Below are positions 8,972 through 16,843 of a stretch of 32,484 nt of DNA, piece after piece; the stretch's first letter is position 1, and each line of letters starts with the position of its first letter. The stretch is taken from the NCBI RefSeq assembly GCF_000482245.1, contig NZ_AWNH01000019.1, forward strand, positions 1 through 32,484. Direction: 5' to 3'. Source of the stretch: Leptolyngbya sp. Heron Island J (GTDB lineage Bacteria; Cyanobacteriota; Cyanobacteriia; Phormidesmidales; Phormidesmidaceae). Made by a program: the position numbers and the translations under genes. The notes below the pieces were generated by a model. That model had not been told where the DNA came from. It was given only the letters and a program-made list of their open reading frames with translations, and did no database searches.

Positions 8972-9484
8972 ATGCAGAATGTGAACTTTTTTAAAAAGCA
9001 AGGAGGGCGGTGGTTTTCTCAACGCACCACGCACTACTTAAAAACAGGTGGCTCTAAGGCGGGGAAATCGGATTTAGAGATTACCTATTTTGATGAAAAT
9101 GACGATACTGTTGTGCGTCTCTGTGGTGAAGCTCACTGGCCAGCTGCAGATGCTGTAGGAGGTCTGCGGATTGTGCAAAAAAGTACCATCATCGGTGGTA
9201 AGACGCGAAACCAGTCGACATTGTTGGTTGCGATCGCAACCGATGACAAAAGTGGCAAACTCCTCAGTCAGCCCGAGGGCCAACCCATATCGCAGCTCAG
9301 TCAGTATCGATTTGAAAACGATGTACTGACAATCACGACTGATGCTAATGGTCTGCGTGCTGAAGAAAGATGGTGGTTTATTACCGATAAGCTCCGGATG
9401 CGCACCCATGTTCTAAGCGACAAAGAAGGCCAAACCATGGCGTCTTTTTGTTCAGAAATTCGCTTAGGAGATGTTAGTGCCTAG
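8972..9484 (+). CDS. Phycobiliprotein lyase, CpcS/CpeS family
   Basis: Members attach phycocyanobilin or related bilins to cysteines of phycobiliproteins (usually Cys82/84 of beta and allophycocyanin subunits). They are lipocalin-like beta-barrels. The family pattern is visible: FFKKQGGRWFSQRTTHYL at the N-terminus, GKSDLEITY, and the C-terminal block AEERWWFITDKLRMRTHVL followed by ASFCSEIR. The ATG at 8972 gives 170 residues, matching the family's start; a TTG 36 nt upstream would add 12 unconvincing residues. The central segment diverges from textbook CpcS, so assignment among CpcS, CpcU, CpeS or CpeU is open. The 3' end overlaps the convergent neighbour by 11 nt. Confidence 0.88.
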   Translation: MQNVNFFKKQGGRWFSQRTTHYLKTGGSKAGKSDLEITYFDENDDTVVRLCGEAHWPAADAVGGLRIVQKSTIIGGKTRNQSTLLVAIATDDKSGKLLSQPEGQPISQLSQYRFENDVLTITTDANGLRAEERWWFITDKLRMRTHVLSDKEGQTMASFCSEIRLGDVSA

Positions 9485-10157
9485 CCAGGCGTTTGCTTCG
9501 CAGTGTTGGTTGAAATGGCTGTATGGGAGACGACTCAGTCAGATAAACGTGTCCCGAAGTATTCTTTGCATTTTTATCTCTGTTACTGGATGCATTTACG
9601 GGATGACTGGATTTATCGGCTGACTCCCTGCGAGATGTGCTGGCTTGATAAACCTCTACTAAAGTGTCTTCAGCCTTGACCGGAAAAGCTTTGATCGATA
9701 ACCCAGACAAATCACCATAGCCCATAGTAGAGTCAGCAAATTCTATGTTTGTTGGGGGCGGTAGTTCATCTTGGGATATCAGCGATAGCGAAATGTCCCG
9801 AGTGTCTAATTTTTCAATGTCTCTAGCGGGTTGAGGCATCTGAGTCATCATCGATGTAGACAAGCGCAGCTGAGTTCCAAGCTGAGCAGAAATTACTTGC
9901 TCAAAACCAGAGGTAAAGTGGCAAACCGGCTGTCCCCGTCGCTGCCATATTGCGAGGATATGCTCGACAGAAATAATTTTGTAGCGTCCCTGATAAACAG
10001 CCTCAATAATGGCATCTCGAATCCAGGGAGCACGATATTGATGGAGCCAATATAAGACCTGGCTTTCAGGACTATACTGCTCTAATTCCAGGCTAAAGGA
10101 CTTGATTAGAGTAATAGCCTGTTGTGCTTCTCGTCCTAATTCTGATGACACCATCAC
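9474..10157 (-). CDS. Conserved hypothetical protein (227 aa)
   Basis: I do not recognise a named family. The first ~95 residues look folded and conserved (helical start, then PWIRDAIIEAVYQGRYKIISVEHILAIWQRRG, then FTSGFEQVI). This part looks like proteins I associate only with cyanobacteria. From about residue 100 the chain is low-complexity, Ser/Thr/Pro-rich and probably disordered, ending in a basic cluster (RSKRLARH). There is no signal peptide or membrane segment. The second codon is also ATG, so the start may be one residue later. The 3' end overlaps the convergent lyase gene by 11 nt. Confidence 0.82.
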   Translation of the reverse strand: MMVSSELGREAQQAITLIKSFSLELEQYSPESQVLYWLHQYRAPWIRDAIIEAVYQGRYKIISVEHILAIWQRRGQPVCHFTSGFEQVISAQLGTQLRLSTSMMTQMPQPARDIEKLDTRDISLSLISQDELPPPTNIEFADSTMGYGDLSGLSIKAFPVKAEDTLVEVYQASTSRRESADKSSHPVNASSNRDKNAKNTSGHVYLTESSPIQPFQPTLRSKRLARH

Positions 10158-10336
10158 TACTTAACCCTTAGCCCAAACTATTAGCTACTAATCTATTCAT
10201 TGCCCAGTTGACAATTTCCTAATACGTTTGGGAAGTAATATTCACAAGTTTATCTAACCTCTATTAGTATTCACCTCAGCTTTGAAGAATATTACGCGGC
10301 TGTGCTGGCTTTATACAGGTTGGAGCAGCTGAGATC

Positions 10337-12853
10337 TTAGCGCTGTTCTACGACACCACTTTCTACTCGCCGAATATTACGTTCATCAAAGGGGCTGCCA
10401 GTCCCAACCCAGTTAAAGTCGCTGAGTCTAAAACCGACAGAGCCTGTCTCGCGAGTAGGGCTGTAGCGCAACACTAGACCATAGGTGCGGCGACTGTACT
10501 GGAAAATAATGTCAGTATTTATTTCCTCTGCAGTATTAATGTTGATTGATGTTTGAAAGCCCAGCAAAATAGGCCCAAAAATTTGCTGAAGGATACCAAA
10601 GCTAACAACGCGACGGTCTACATTGCGATCGAACAAAAAGGGAGAGCTATCGCTAGATAGAATATCTTGAGAGTAGCCAAGATTAAATCGGGTATAGTCA
10701 AAAAAATCTTTGGATAGATGGCCGACTTGACCATCAATGCGGATATCTCCAGAGATTTCTTCTTGAAAATCGCCGCTTGTGTAGTACGAGCCGACACCCA
10801 GTAGACTAGCGCTGAGCCGTAAGAAAGGAACTAATGGAACTGGGCTATAGCGTAATCCTTCATTTTGGGTAGCCGGTAAGGGGGCACCCCTCCACAGGCT
10901 GAAGCTTTTTCGCAAGCGTGCGCTAGCCTGCATACGACCTAATGTGAGCAAATCCTCATCCCCACCACGTCGTGGTCTACCGAGAAGATCAGTTCGGTCA
11001 GTTCTAGCAGTTATCAGCTGCCCACCTGCTTGATAGGTCAAAAGCAGACCACGGCCATCTAAGTTAATCGTTGGGGACTCGATAACTGAGCCGATGCTGG
11101 AACGTACATTCTGAAAACCTAGAGTGCCGTTAAAGAAGCGATCGCGATAACTATACTCTGTGGTTAAACGATGGTTTCCGATCAGGTAGCGATTACGAAT
11201 ATTGCCCCGCAGGTTATCTTCGAGCTGATCAAAATCTAGACCTGTTAATGTGGTGCGAGCAGAGAGCTGCGATCTACTGGACAAACGCGTATTGAAGTCG
11301 AGTTCGAATCCGAAGACCTCTGGATCGGTGAACCCCTGATTAGAAGCACGCTCTAAAAAGTACTGGGGAGTAATCGTTAAGTTAGTAGATTCATTCTCGA
11401 TGACTGAAAACTGACTTTCCAGAAATACACCGCCACGATCTTGAGAGTCGCTCCCAATATTTACCAAAAAAGGATTAATTTGATTGGACTCAGCGGCTCC
11501 ACGATTAAGCACATAGCGTGACTTCAAAATCGGGAGTGATAATCCTTGGTCGAATACCAGTCGCGGCCTTTCTGTCGTGAGCAAATCGGCCGTAGGGGAT
11601 AACGTCACTAACGTCATCCGGTCGGTGCGAAATTCTAGCTCGGGGGGAGAAAACGGGTCATTAGTTAACCTGACGTCTTCTGCTACCCAGGTCTCAGCAT
11701 CAAACGTGACTCTGGCTGCTTCAAACCGTAGACGTCTAATGCCACCTTCGCTTTGAGGCAACGAGCCTGACGTGGGACCCTCGAGACGAGAGCTGAGTTC
11801 AAATCCGCCAGCTCTTGTCACGTCCGTCACCTCTCGATCTGGATTAAGCGGGTCGAATACTGTCTGACTAGTAACGATACCCTCAGTGGGAGAGGCAAAG
11901 TCGTCTTCGAGATCGGGTAAAAATAGTTCTCCGCGAGTTTCAAAGATGGTGCCTGCTTCCTGAAGCAGGCTATATTCAGCCCGCTCCCCTCGCACTTCTT
12001 GTTCGCCACGAGTAAGAATGACATTGCCCTCTGCTAAAACATAGCGGTTAACCAAATTCACCCATAGTTCATCAGCTAGCAGCAAGGCATTGTTTAGCTG
12101 AAATACCGCATTGCCTCGGGCAATGACGACCTGTCGCTCAGAGTTGAAAATTTGAGTATCAGCTGTGATTTCTAGCTTGGAAAGGTCTAAAGGTTCTGAA
12201 GCCTCTGTTGCCTCTATCGCAGGCATGCCATCAGCTGGTTCCGAGGTTTCAGCGGATGGAGAAGGCGGCTCTGACTCTTCAGGAGCTACGGCAGGATCTT
12301 CTTGGGCTTCAGCTTCAGCGTCTGTAGTGTCTGCGTCTATCTCGAAATCGTTCGGAGCTTGCTCATCGAAATCGATGGTATCTAAATCGCTCTCTTCTAG
12401 GTTCAGCTGTTCGACATTTTCAAGATCTACGGCCTCTGTATCTATGTCGCTGGGAGCTAATGATGGTTCAATCGCATCTTCGATCTCGGCTGGCTCAAGA
12501 TTCTGAATAATGTCTGTATCTAGCACTCCATCAACTGCATCTAAAGTCTCATGATCAATGCTAGGTAGCTCCGGACCTGACTCAACTTCTGGCGGTAGCG
12601 TTGGTAATTGAGTCAGATTAGGCGTTGAAAAATCGTCAGACGCTGGCTCTGACAGTTGCTCAGCAGGCAGCAGACTTCTAGGAGAAGAAAAAGCCGGAAT
12701 AATACTATGGGTGACTCGACCCAGGGATGGAGAATGACTGGTAAGAAGGTGCTGTGCTCCACTATCTGGCTTGAGTTTGGGAGCAACTGTGCTGATAGAG
12801 ACCGTTGATAACTGATTTAGGAGAGGTTCAGGAGGTAAATCGATTGGGGCCAT
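10337..12853 (-). CDS. LptD/OstA-like outer-membrane assembly protein (DUF3769)
   Basis: This 838-residue protein has the layout of cyanobacterial LptD homologues. LptD inserts lipopolysaccharide into the outer leaflet of the outer membrane. The N-terminal ~220 residues are Pro/Ser-rich, then strongly acidic (many Asp/Glu/Ala), and look disordered. An OstA/LptA-like beta-jellyroll follows at about 225-310 (LEITADTQIFNSERQVVIARGNAVFQL, split here by residues A/D/Q, then LAEGNVILTRG and VRGERAEY). The remainder is rich in alternating strands typical of a 26-strand barrel, with many aromatic/Tyr-Arg repeats near the end. No signal peptide is visible at the chosen start. Tight operon partners are absent, and psbI lies upstream after a terminator. 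Confidence 0.85.
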   Translation of the reverse strand: MAPIDLPPEPLLNQLSTVSISTVAPKLKPDSGAQHLLTSHSPSLGRVTHSIIPAFSSPRSLLPAEQLSEPASDDFSTPNLTQLPTLPPEVESGPELPSIDHETLDAVDGVLDTDIIQNLEPAEIEDAIEPSLAPSDIDTEAVDLENVEQLNLEESDLDTIDFDEQAPNDFEIDADTTDAEAEAQEDPAVAPEESEPPSPSAETSEPADGMPAIEATEASEPLDLSKLEITADTQIFNSERQVVIARGNAVFQLNNALLLADELWVNLVNRYVLAEGNVILTRGEQEVRGERAEYSLLQEAGTIFETRGELFLPDLEDDFASPTEGIVTSQTVFDPLNPDREVTDVTRAGGFELSSRLEGPTSGSLPQSEGGIRRLRFEAARVTFDAETWVAEDVRLTNDPFSPPELEFRTDRMTLVTLSPTADLLTTERPRLVFDQGLSLPILKSRYVLNRGAAESNQINPFLVNIGSDSQDRGGVFLESQFSVIENESTNLTITPQYFLERASNQGFTDPEVFGFELDFNTRLSSRSQLSARTTLTGLDFDQLEDNLRGNIRNRYLIGNHRLTTEYSYRDRFFNGTLGFQNVRSSIGSVIESPTINLDGRGLLLTYQAGGQLITARTDRTDLLGRPRRGGDEDLLTLGRMQASARLRKSFSLWRGAPLPATQNEGLRYSPVPLVPFLRLSASLLGVGSYYTSGDFQEEISGDIRIDGQVGHLSKDFFDYTRFNLGYSQDILSSDSSPFLFDRNVDRRVVSFGILQQIFGPILLGFQTSININTAEEINTDIIFQYSRRTYGLVLRYSPTRETGSVGFRLSDFNWVGTGSPFDERNIRRVESGVVEQR

Positions 12854-12947
12854 GGATAGTGTTAAAAACGGCCAATGGTCAGCATCATGCTAACCCTCAT
12901 GAACACAAGCGTCGAAATAGCCCCTCAGATAGGCACTGAATGGCATT

Positions 12948-12981
12948 AAAAACTCCTTAGCTGGGCTAGCCAAGGAGTTTA
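12948..12981 (-). terminator. Terminator of psbI
   Basis: Minus-strand AAACTCCTT (12980-12972) and AAGGAGTTT (12958-12950) form a 9-bp stem around a 13-nt loop, followed by TTAATG so that five Ts end the structure. It lies about 46 nt past the psbI stop and insulates psbI from the LptD-like gene. Confidence 0.75.
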
Positions 12982-13026
12982 ATCAAAATTAATTGGAACT
13001 CTTTCGGAACTAGCGTTTAGCAGAAA

Positions 13027-13143
13027 TTATTCCATATCTTGACGACCAGGATTCCGAGCAGGGTCACCATTGAGGAAGCCGAAGATAAACAGACCTACGA
13101 AAAAGGCAACAGTCAGATATACAACGATCTTTAGAGTCAGCAT
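13027..13143 (-). CDS. psbI: Photosystem II reaction centre protein I
   Basis: This is a 38-residue single-pass thylakoid membrane protein located beside D1 and CP43 in photosystem II. It helps dimer stability and early assembly. It starts [19 protein letters not shown], continues through the membrane helix, and ends in the family's stromal tail [13 protein letters not shown]. The length is exactly that of other PsbI proteins. A GGAG ribosome site lies 9 nt before the ATG (CTGGAGACTCCCG). A strong terminator follows. It is too short for ordinary ORF cut-offs and could easily be missed. Its upstream region holds an A/T-rich TTTATATAAATT stretch that may include the -10 element. Confidence 0.97.
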   Translation of the reverse strand: MLTLKIVVYLTVAFFVGLFIFGFLNGDPARNPGRQDME

Positions 13144-13300
13144 CGGGAGTCTCCAGCACAGACACTTAAATTTATATAAACTCTATTCTATCGCAACATT
13201 GAAGTCATCGAGTGTTTGTACTTAGCGTTCTTTGGGTATGCGTGTTTATGGGAGGCTTTAGGGAGAAGATGGACGGGATGTCTAAGTAGCTAACACCTGT

Positions 13301-14182
13301 TTAATCCATCGCCATGATGGCTACCCCACTCACCATAATGGCTGCACCCAGTAGGCGTTCTTTGAGTCCTTTTTCGCCAAATACAAGATAGCCAAATCCA
13401 ACGGAAATTAAGGCGCTCATGCGTTTGACGGCGATTACCTGAGCGACTGGAGCCATGGTTAAAGCAATAAACTGTAGCGTGACGCCGACTGAATTAAATA
13501 AACCAGCGAGGCTGATAAATCGGGCTTGCGATCGCAACTCCCCTAACACACATCCAGCCCCCTGCTGCCATGCCCGCTGGGCTACAAATGGCACCATACC
13601 AACAGCAATCGTGCCAAATAGCGACATTCCCCAAAACAACGAAGACGAATTTAGAGTGCCGACTTTGTCAAAATTTGACGTGATGCTCCACAAGAAAGCC
13701 ACACCGATCATCATCCGGCTGCCTGAATTGACAGCCATAGCTCGCAGTGGAGCCAGGGTAAATCCATCCCTGGGTTTGAGGTTCAATACGTAGGAACCAA
13801 TAATCAGCAAGATTACCCCGATAGCATCCAGTTCCGTTGGCCATTCCTGCACAATGAGCGGGGAGGTCACTAGCAGAAACAATGGGGTTAATGTGACCAA
13901 CGGTACTGTTAGGGATAGATCGGCAATCTTAATTGCTCGGGTATAGAGCGTAAACGCCAAAATATTTAAGCCACCCCCAATCAGCAGTGCTAGTCCAAAG
14001 TCTGGTCCCAGGGTGGGTAATCCTTCCGTAGCCAGCATCAACAAGCCCATAATCAAGGCTCCAACCGAGGTAAATCCCAGCAAGACGGAATATTCATCCA
14101 AAGACTTTAAGGCTTGTTTGCCAGTGGCATCTTTCAGGGCCTCGCAAAGAGCAGTACCGCTGGCGAGCATTAACCAGAGCAT
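13301..14182 (-). CDS. EamA/DMT-superfamily transporter
   Basis: A 293-residue integral membrane protein with about ten hydrophobic segments arranged as two five-helix halves, the standard EamA (drug/metabolite transporter) plan. Recognisable pieces are the short N-terminal helix, TRAIKIADLSLTVPLVTLTPLFLLV at the end of the first half (Ala/Pro-rich as in the family), VILLIIGSYVLNL, and the second-half equivalent FIALTMAPVAQVIAVKRMS followed by LVFGEKGLKERLLGA. The substrate cannot be predicted; members export amino acids, nucleotides or sugars, or are uncharacterised. It is encoded upstream of psbI on the same strand but 157 nt away, and probably independent. Confidence 0.9.
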   Translation of the reverse strand: MLWLMLASGTALCEALKDATGKQALKSLDEYSVLLGFTSVGALIMGLLMLATEGLPTLGPDFGLALLIGGGLNILAFTLYTRAIKIADLSLTVPLVTLTPLFLLVTSPLIVQEWPTELDAIGVILLIIGSYVLNLKPRDGFTLAPLRAMAVNSGSRMMIGVAFLWSITSNFDKVGTLNSSSLFWGMSLFGTIAVGMVPFVAQRAWQQGAGCVLGELRSQARFISLAGLFNSVGVTLQFIALTMAPVAQVIAVKRMSALISVGFGYLVFGEKGLKERLLGAAIMVSGVAIMAMD

Positions 14183-14291
14183 AGGGATTGTGGGGTATGG
14201 GTAATGAGTGCAAAGCTATCGTTAGACAGCTTACAAGGCTGGCCAAAGATTAACGTGCCGTCATTAACTCACAACTAGACTCTTCCAGTGC

Positions 14292-14621
14292 CTAACTGCC
14301 GCAGCAGCGATCAATCCCCAGACTGTCTAGCAACAAATCTCCGACGGCGTTCGCAATGGCAAATTCGCTATAGAAACTTTTGGAAAAATCAAACGATTGC
14401 ATCTCTGTCAAAATTGCCATCACCAGCGGAATCAGCTCATTTTCCCCTTCCATGCGCTGGCGGACAAAAACCTGAGAGGCTCGCTGGGCAATGTCCTGAT
14501 TGACAGCTTCTGGTAAAAACTCGGTGTCTAGCCACTGCTGAAGCGATGCACATAGCCATTCGCCTTCCTGCTGTGGATTTTTAGAGGGCGGCAAGGTAAC
14601 GGATTGAATCGGTTCAGTCAT
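14292..14621 (-). CDS. Conserved hypothetical protein (109 aa)
   Basis: A small, acidic, soluble and predicted helical protein without a family name known to me. The pattern WLDTEFLPEAVNQDIAQRA, then VFVRQRMEGENEL, then FAIANAVGDLLLDSLGID and a Cys-Cys pair close to the end, looks like a conserved cyanobacterial family. No membrane segment is seen. It is divergent from aat, with 124 nt between the starts, so a shared control region is possible. Confidence 0.82.
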   Translation of the reverse strand: MTEPIQSVTLPPSKNPQQEGEWLCASLQQWLDTEFLPEAVNQDIAQRASQVFVRQRMEGENELIPLVMAILTEMQSFDFSKSFYSEFAIANAVGDLLLDSLGIDRCCGS

Positions 14622-14745
14622 ATCGAATGCAGCAGTGAAATCTGTACTTTTTCAGTTTTAGATTCTTTTAGGGTAAGTTTTTTTAGGCTACGGTAGGAGA
14701 AGGGTTTGAAGAATGTAACGGGCGAGTCCCCTTGTCGCAGCTGCT

Positions 14746-15390
14746 ATGGCTTACTCGATTCCCCACATTTTGCAATGCTATGCCCAGGGCTATTTTTTAA
14801 TGGCCGATAGCGATTACCAAACACTCAACTGGTATTCCAGCCGTAAACGCGCACTAATTCCATTAGATGACCGCTTTCGTTATCCGAAGTCGCTACGTCG
14901 GGTGCTTAACCAAAATCGGTTTGAGATTGCGTTTAACCGGGATTTTGATGCGGTAGTCGAGGGCTGTGCCAATCGAGAAACGACCTGGATCTCCGATGAA
15001 CTTAAGGCGATCTATCGCATGCTGCACCGGGCGGGCCATGCCCATAGCTTTGAAGCCTGGCAGGGGGATCAGCTGGCAGGCGCTATTTTGGGCATTGTGC
15101 TGGGGGGAGCGTTTATCGGCGAGTCAATGTTTTTTACGATCCCCGATGGTTCGAAGGTGGCGATGGTAAAGCTGGTGGAATGGCTGCGATCGCAAAACTT
15201 TCTGCTCTTCGACGCCCAAATGATGAATCCTCACCTTGCCCGTTTTGGCGCATACATCGTCGAAAGTGAAGTCTACGAAGACATTCTGTACCAAGCTATC
15301 CAGCGACCTTGCCAGTTTTTGCCCCTATCGGCGGCTGAGCGGACTCCAGCAATGAGGCGGCAGCTTCACTTATATCGAGGCCGCGAATAG
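14746..15390 (+). CDS. aat: Leucyl/phenylalanyl-tRNA--protein transferase
   Basis: Aat moves Leu or Phe from aminoacyl-tRNA onto N-terminal Arg/Lys of proteins, marking them for ClpS/ClpAP in the N-degron pathway. The 214 residues show the family blocks: FLMADSDYQTLNWYSSRKRALIPL is a variant of the usual N-terminal 'WWSP..RGVIP' block, split here at Trp. RYPKSLRRVL follows, then TWISDELKAIYRMLHRAGHAHSFEAW, and GGAFIGESMFF, then FDAQMMNPHLARFGA. The protein is slightly shorter than E. coli Aat (234). The start ATG lacks a strong ribosome site. The transferase fold (GNAT-like) is complete. Confidence 0.94.
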   Translation: MAYSIPHILQCYAQGYFLMADSDYQTLNWYSSRKRALIPLDDRFRYPKSLRRVLNQNRFEIAFNRDFDAVVEGCANRETTWISDELKAIYRMLHRAGHAHSFEAWQGDQLAGAILGIVLGGAFIGESMFFTIPDGSKVAMVKLVEWLRSQNFLLFDAQMMNPHLARFGAYIVESEVYEDILYQAIQRPCQFLPLSAAERTPAMRRQLHLYRGRE

Positions 15391-15456
15391 GTGAGTGGCT
15401 GGTGTAAATTCTTTCTAGATTGAGTACATTGCTTTTGCTCATCCTTTTGCCCATTT

Positions 15457-16230
15457 ATGGATGCAATCCCTGACATCAGCCCCGGATTTGTCGGTGTAAG
15501 TTTTCTCGCGTCGTTTATTGCCTGTTTTTTCTCTAGCCTGGCGGGTGGAGGAGCTGGGTTAATTTTGCTGCCTATCCTGCTGCTACTAGGATTACCCTTT
15601 GTCAATGCTCTGGCTTGTCATAAGTTGGCCGTTGGTTTTATTGGCTTGGGCAGTGGCTATCGTTATACCAAAGCTGGGCTAATCGATTGGCAAATGTTTT
15701 GGTGGACTGGGCTGGCAGGCGTGCCTTTTGTCATCCTGGGCACTCGATTCGCCGGACAGCTATCCAGTGAAACCATGCGACCGATCCTGGGGGGTGTGAT
15801 TTTGACCATGGTCGCTGTTGCCTTTTTGCGTAAAACCGATCATTTAGAACATCAACCCCGACAAATGTCCCCCAAGCTATGGCTGCTGGCATCGTTGATG
15901 CTGCTTCCCATGGCCTTTTACAGTGGCTGGATTACGGCAGGGGCGGGTATTTTTACCACCTATCTTTATTTATTGTTTTTCCGGTATGACCAGCTGCATG
16001 CTACGGCGATGACCCTATCGGCCAATGGCATTTTTTGGAATATGGTTGGGGCTGGGGCTCACGTATTTCTTGGGAATACGGTGTGGTCGTTGGCTCCCGG
16101 TCTAGTCGGTGGTGCTTTGCTGGGCAGCTACTGTGGGGCCAGTTTGGGGATCAAAAAGGGCAATAAATTTTTGCGGTTTATTTTTCTGACGTCGGCGTCG
16201 ATTACTGGAGGGTTGTTGTTGTTGCGGTAA
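15457..16230 (+). CDS. TauE/SafE family sulfite exporter-like permease
   Basis: A 257-residue inner-membrane protein with about eight hydrophobic segments. The first helix is followed by the family's Gly-rich motif, SLAGGGAGLILLPILLLLG, and an Ala-His-Lys region (ALACHKLAVGFIGLGSG). A second equivalent occurs after the middle loop (WITAGAGIFTTYLYLLF and TAMTLSANGIFWNMVGAG). The superfamily carries anions such as sulfite, sulfoacetate or organosulfur compounds, but many members have no known substrate. It starts 66 nt after aat on the same strand; a link in function is not apparent. Confidence 0.9.
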   Translation: MDAIPDISPGFVGVSFLASFIACFFSSLAGGGAGLILLPILLLLGLPFVNALACHKLAVGFIGLGSGYRYTKAGLIDWQMFWWTGLAGVPFVILGTRFAGQLSSETMRPILGGVILTMVAVAFLRKTDHLEHQPRQMSPKLWLLASLMLLPMAFYSGWITAGAGIFTTYLYLLFFRYDQLHATAMTLSANGIFWNMVGAGAHVFLGNTVWSLAPGLVGGALLGSYCGASLGIKKGNKFLRFIFLTSASITGGLLLLR

Positions 16231-16235
16231 GCGGC

Positions 16236-16270
16236 GCATCCACAAGAGATAGGGCATCCCTGGTGGATGC
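16236..16270. repeat. GC-rich palindromic repeat after the TauE-like gene
   Basis: GCATCCAC (16236-16243) and GTGGATGC (16263-16270) form an 8-bp stem around AGGGCATCCC. The sequence is similar to the core of the MITE-like element at 25340-25452 (AGGGGCATCCCCTTGTGGG). It lies between the convergent TauE-like gene and the 51-aa gene and may serve as a two-way terminator. Confidence 0.55.
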
Positions 16271-16280
16271 ACCTACGAGA

Positions 16281-16436
16281 CTATTGTTCTTGGGATAAAT
16301 GGATGGGAACCCACTGGCAGACTAGCGTGCCATTAACCCGAGTCCAATGGGCCACGAGTTGAGATCGCTGCTGAGGGCGAGAATCTTTGGGAGGAACAGC
16401 GCGATAAACAGTGGTTGGGTTTGCATAAGTAAGCAT
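16281..16436 (-). CDS. Small hypothetical protein (51 aa)
   Basis: A 51-codon minus-strand reading frame. It starts at the ATG at 16436 with a near-perfect ribosome site (AGGAGG, 8 nt before the start) and ends at TAG 16281. The product begins MLTYANPTTVYRAVPP. It carries a compact motif HWTRVNGTLVCQWVP near the end, alternating Trp/Val like a small beta hairpin. This resembles small cyanobacterial proteins with a W...V.GxLVCxW pattern that I recall without a function. There is no signal peptide or membrane helix. A TATTGTAAAT sequence about 25 nt upstream of the ribosome site may be the -10 region. It stands alone between the TauE-like permease (convergent) and the glucosidase (divergent). 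Confidence 0.7.
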   Translation of the reverse strand: MLTYANPTTVYRAVPPKDSRPQQRSQLVAHWTRVNGTLVCQWVPIHLSQEQ

Positions 16437-16843
16437 ATAGGTGTCCTCCTCAGGGACGATTTACAATAGCTAATTCTCAGGAGTACTTAATCTGACTGGT
16501 CTGAAGGTCAAACATTCAATCCAGGGATCAATCTCCAGCAGTTCATCACTAACTTTTATTGATTTGAAATGTATTGAAAGATACATCACTTGTTTTTCAA
16601 TTTCGGGTAGCCCAACTTAAACACACTGTTTTTAGCCTGAGTTTTGGGGTGTTAGCTATTCGTTGAGTAGCTAGAAAGCCTTGCTCCAATGTGGCTTGAG
16701 CGACCTTGATAATTTGTCGATATCGACATTTATATTGCTTTACATTGCATAGAAAGCTGGGGGAGTGGTGAGGTAAGGTCGGCTCATCGTCGTCTCATTT
16801 TGGTGAGCGATAAGCTATTTCACGCCCCTATTGTTGTCCTACC
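16437..16843. promoter_or_regulatory. Upstream region of the glucosidase gene with candidate operators
   Basis: This 407-nt divergent intergenic region has no convincing ORF. It holds ATGTAT-N6-ATACAT (16569-16586) and a perfect 14-bp palindrome, TGTCGATATCGACA (16715-16728). An A/T-rich TTTATATTGCTTTACATTG stretch directly after the palindrome could contain the glucosidase promoter. A repressor site overlapping or next to the promoter is inferred. Confidence 0.45.

Noticed and set aside
11294-11303. GTTCGAATCC, the T-loop signature of tRNA genes
   Set aside because: It lies inside the long LptD-like coding frame, and the flanking bases do not form a T-arm or acceptor stem.
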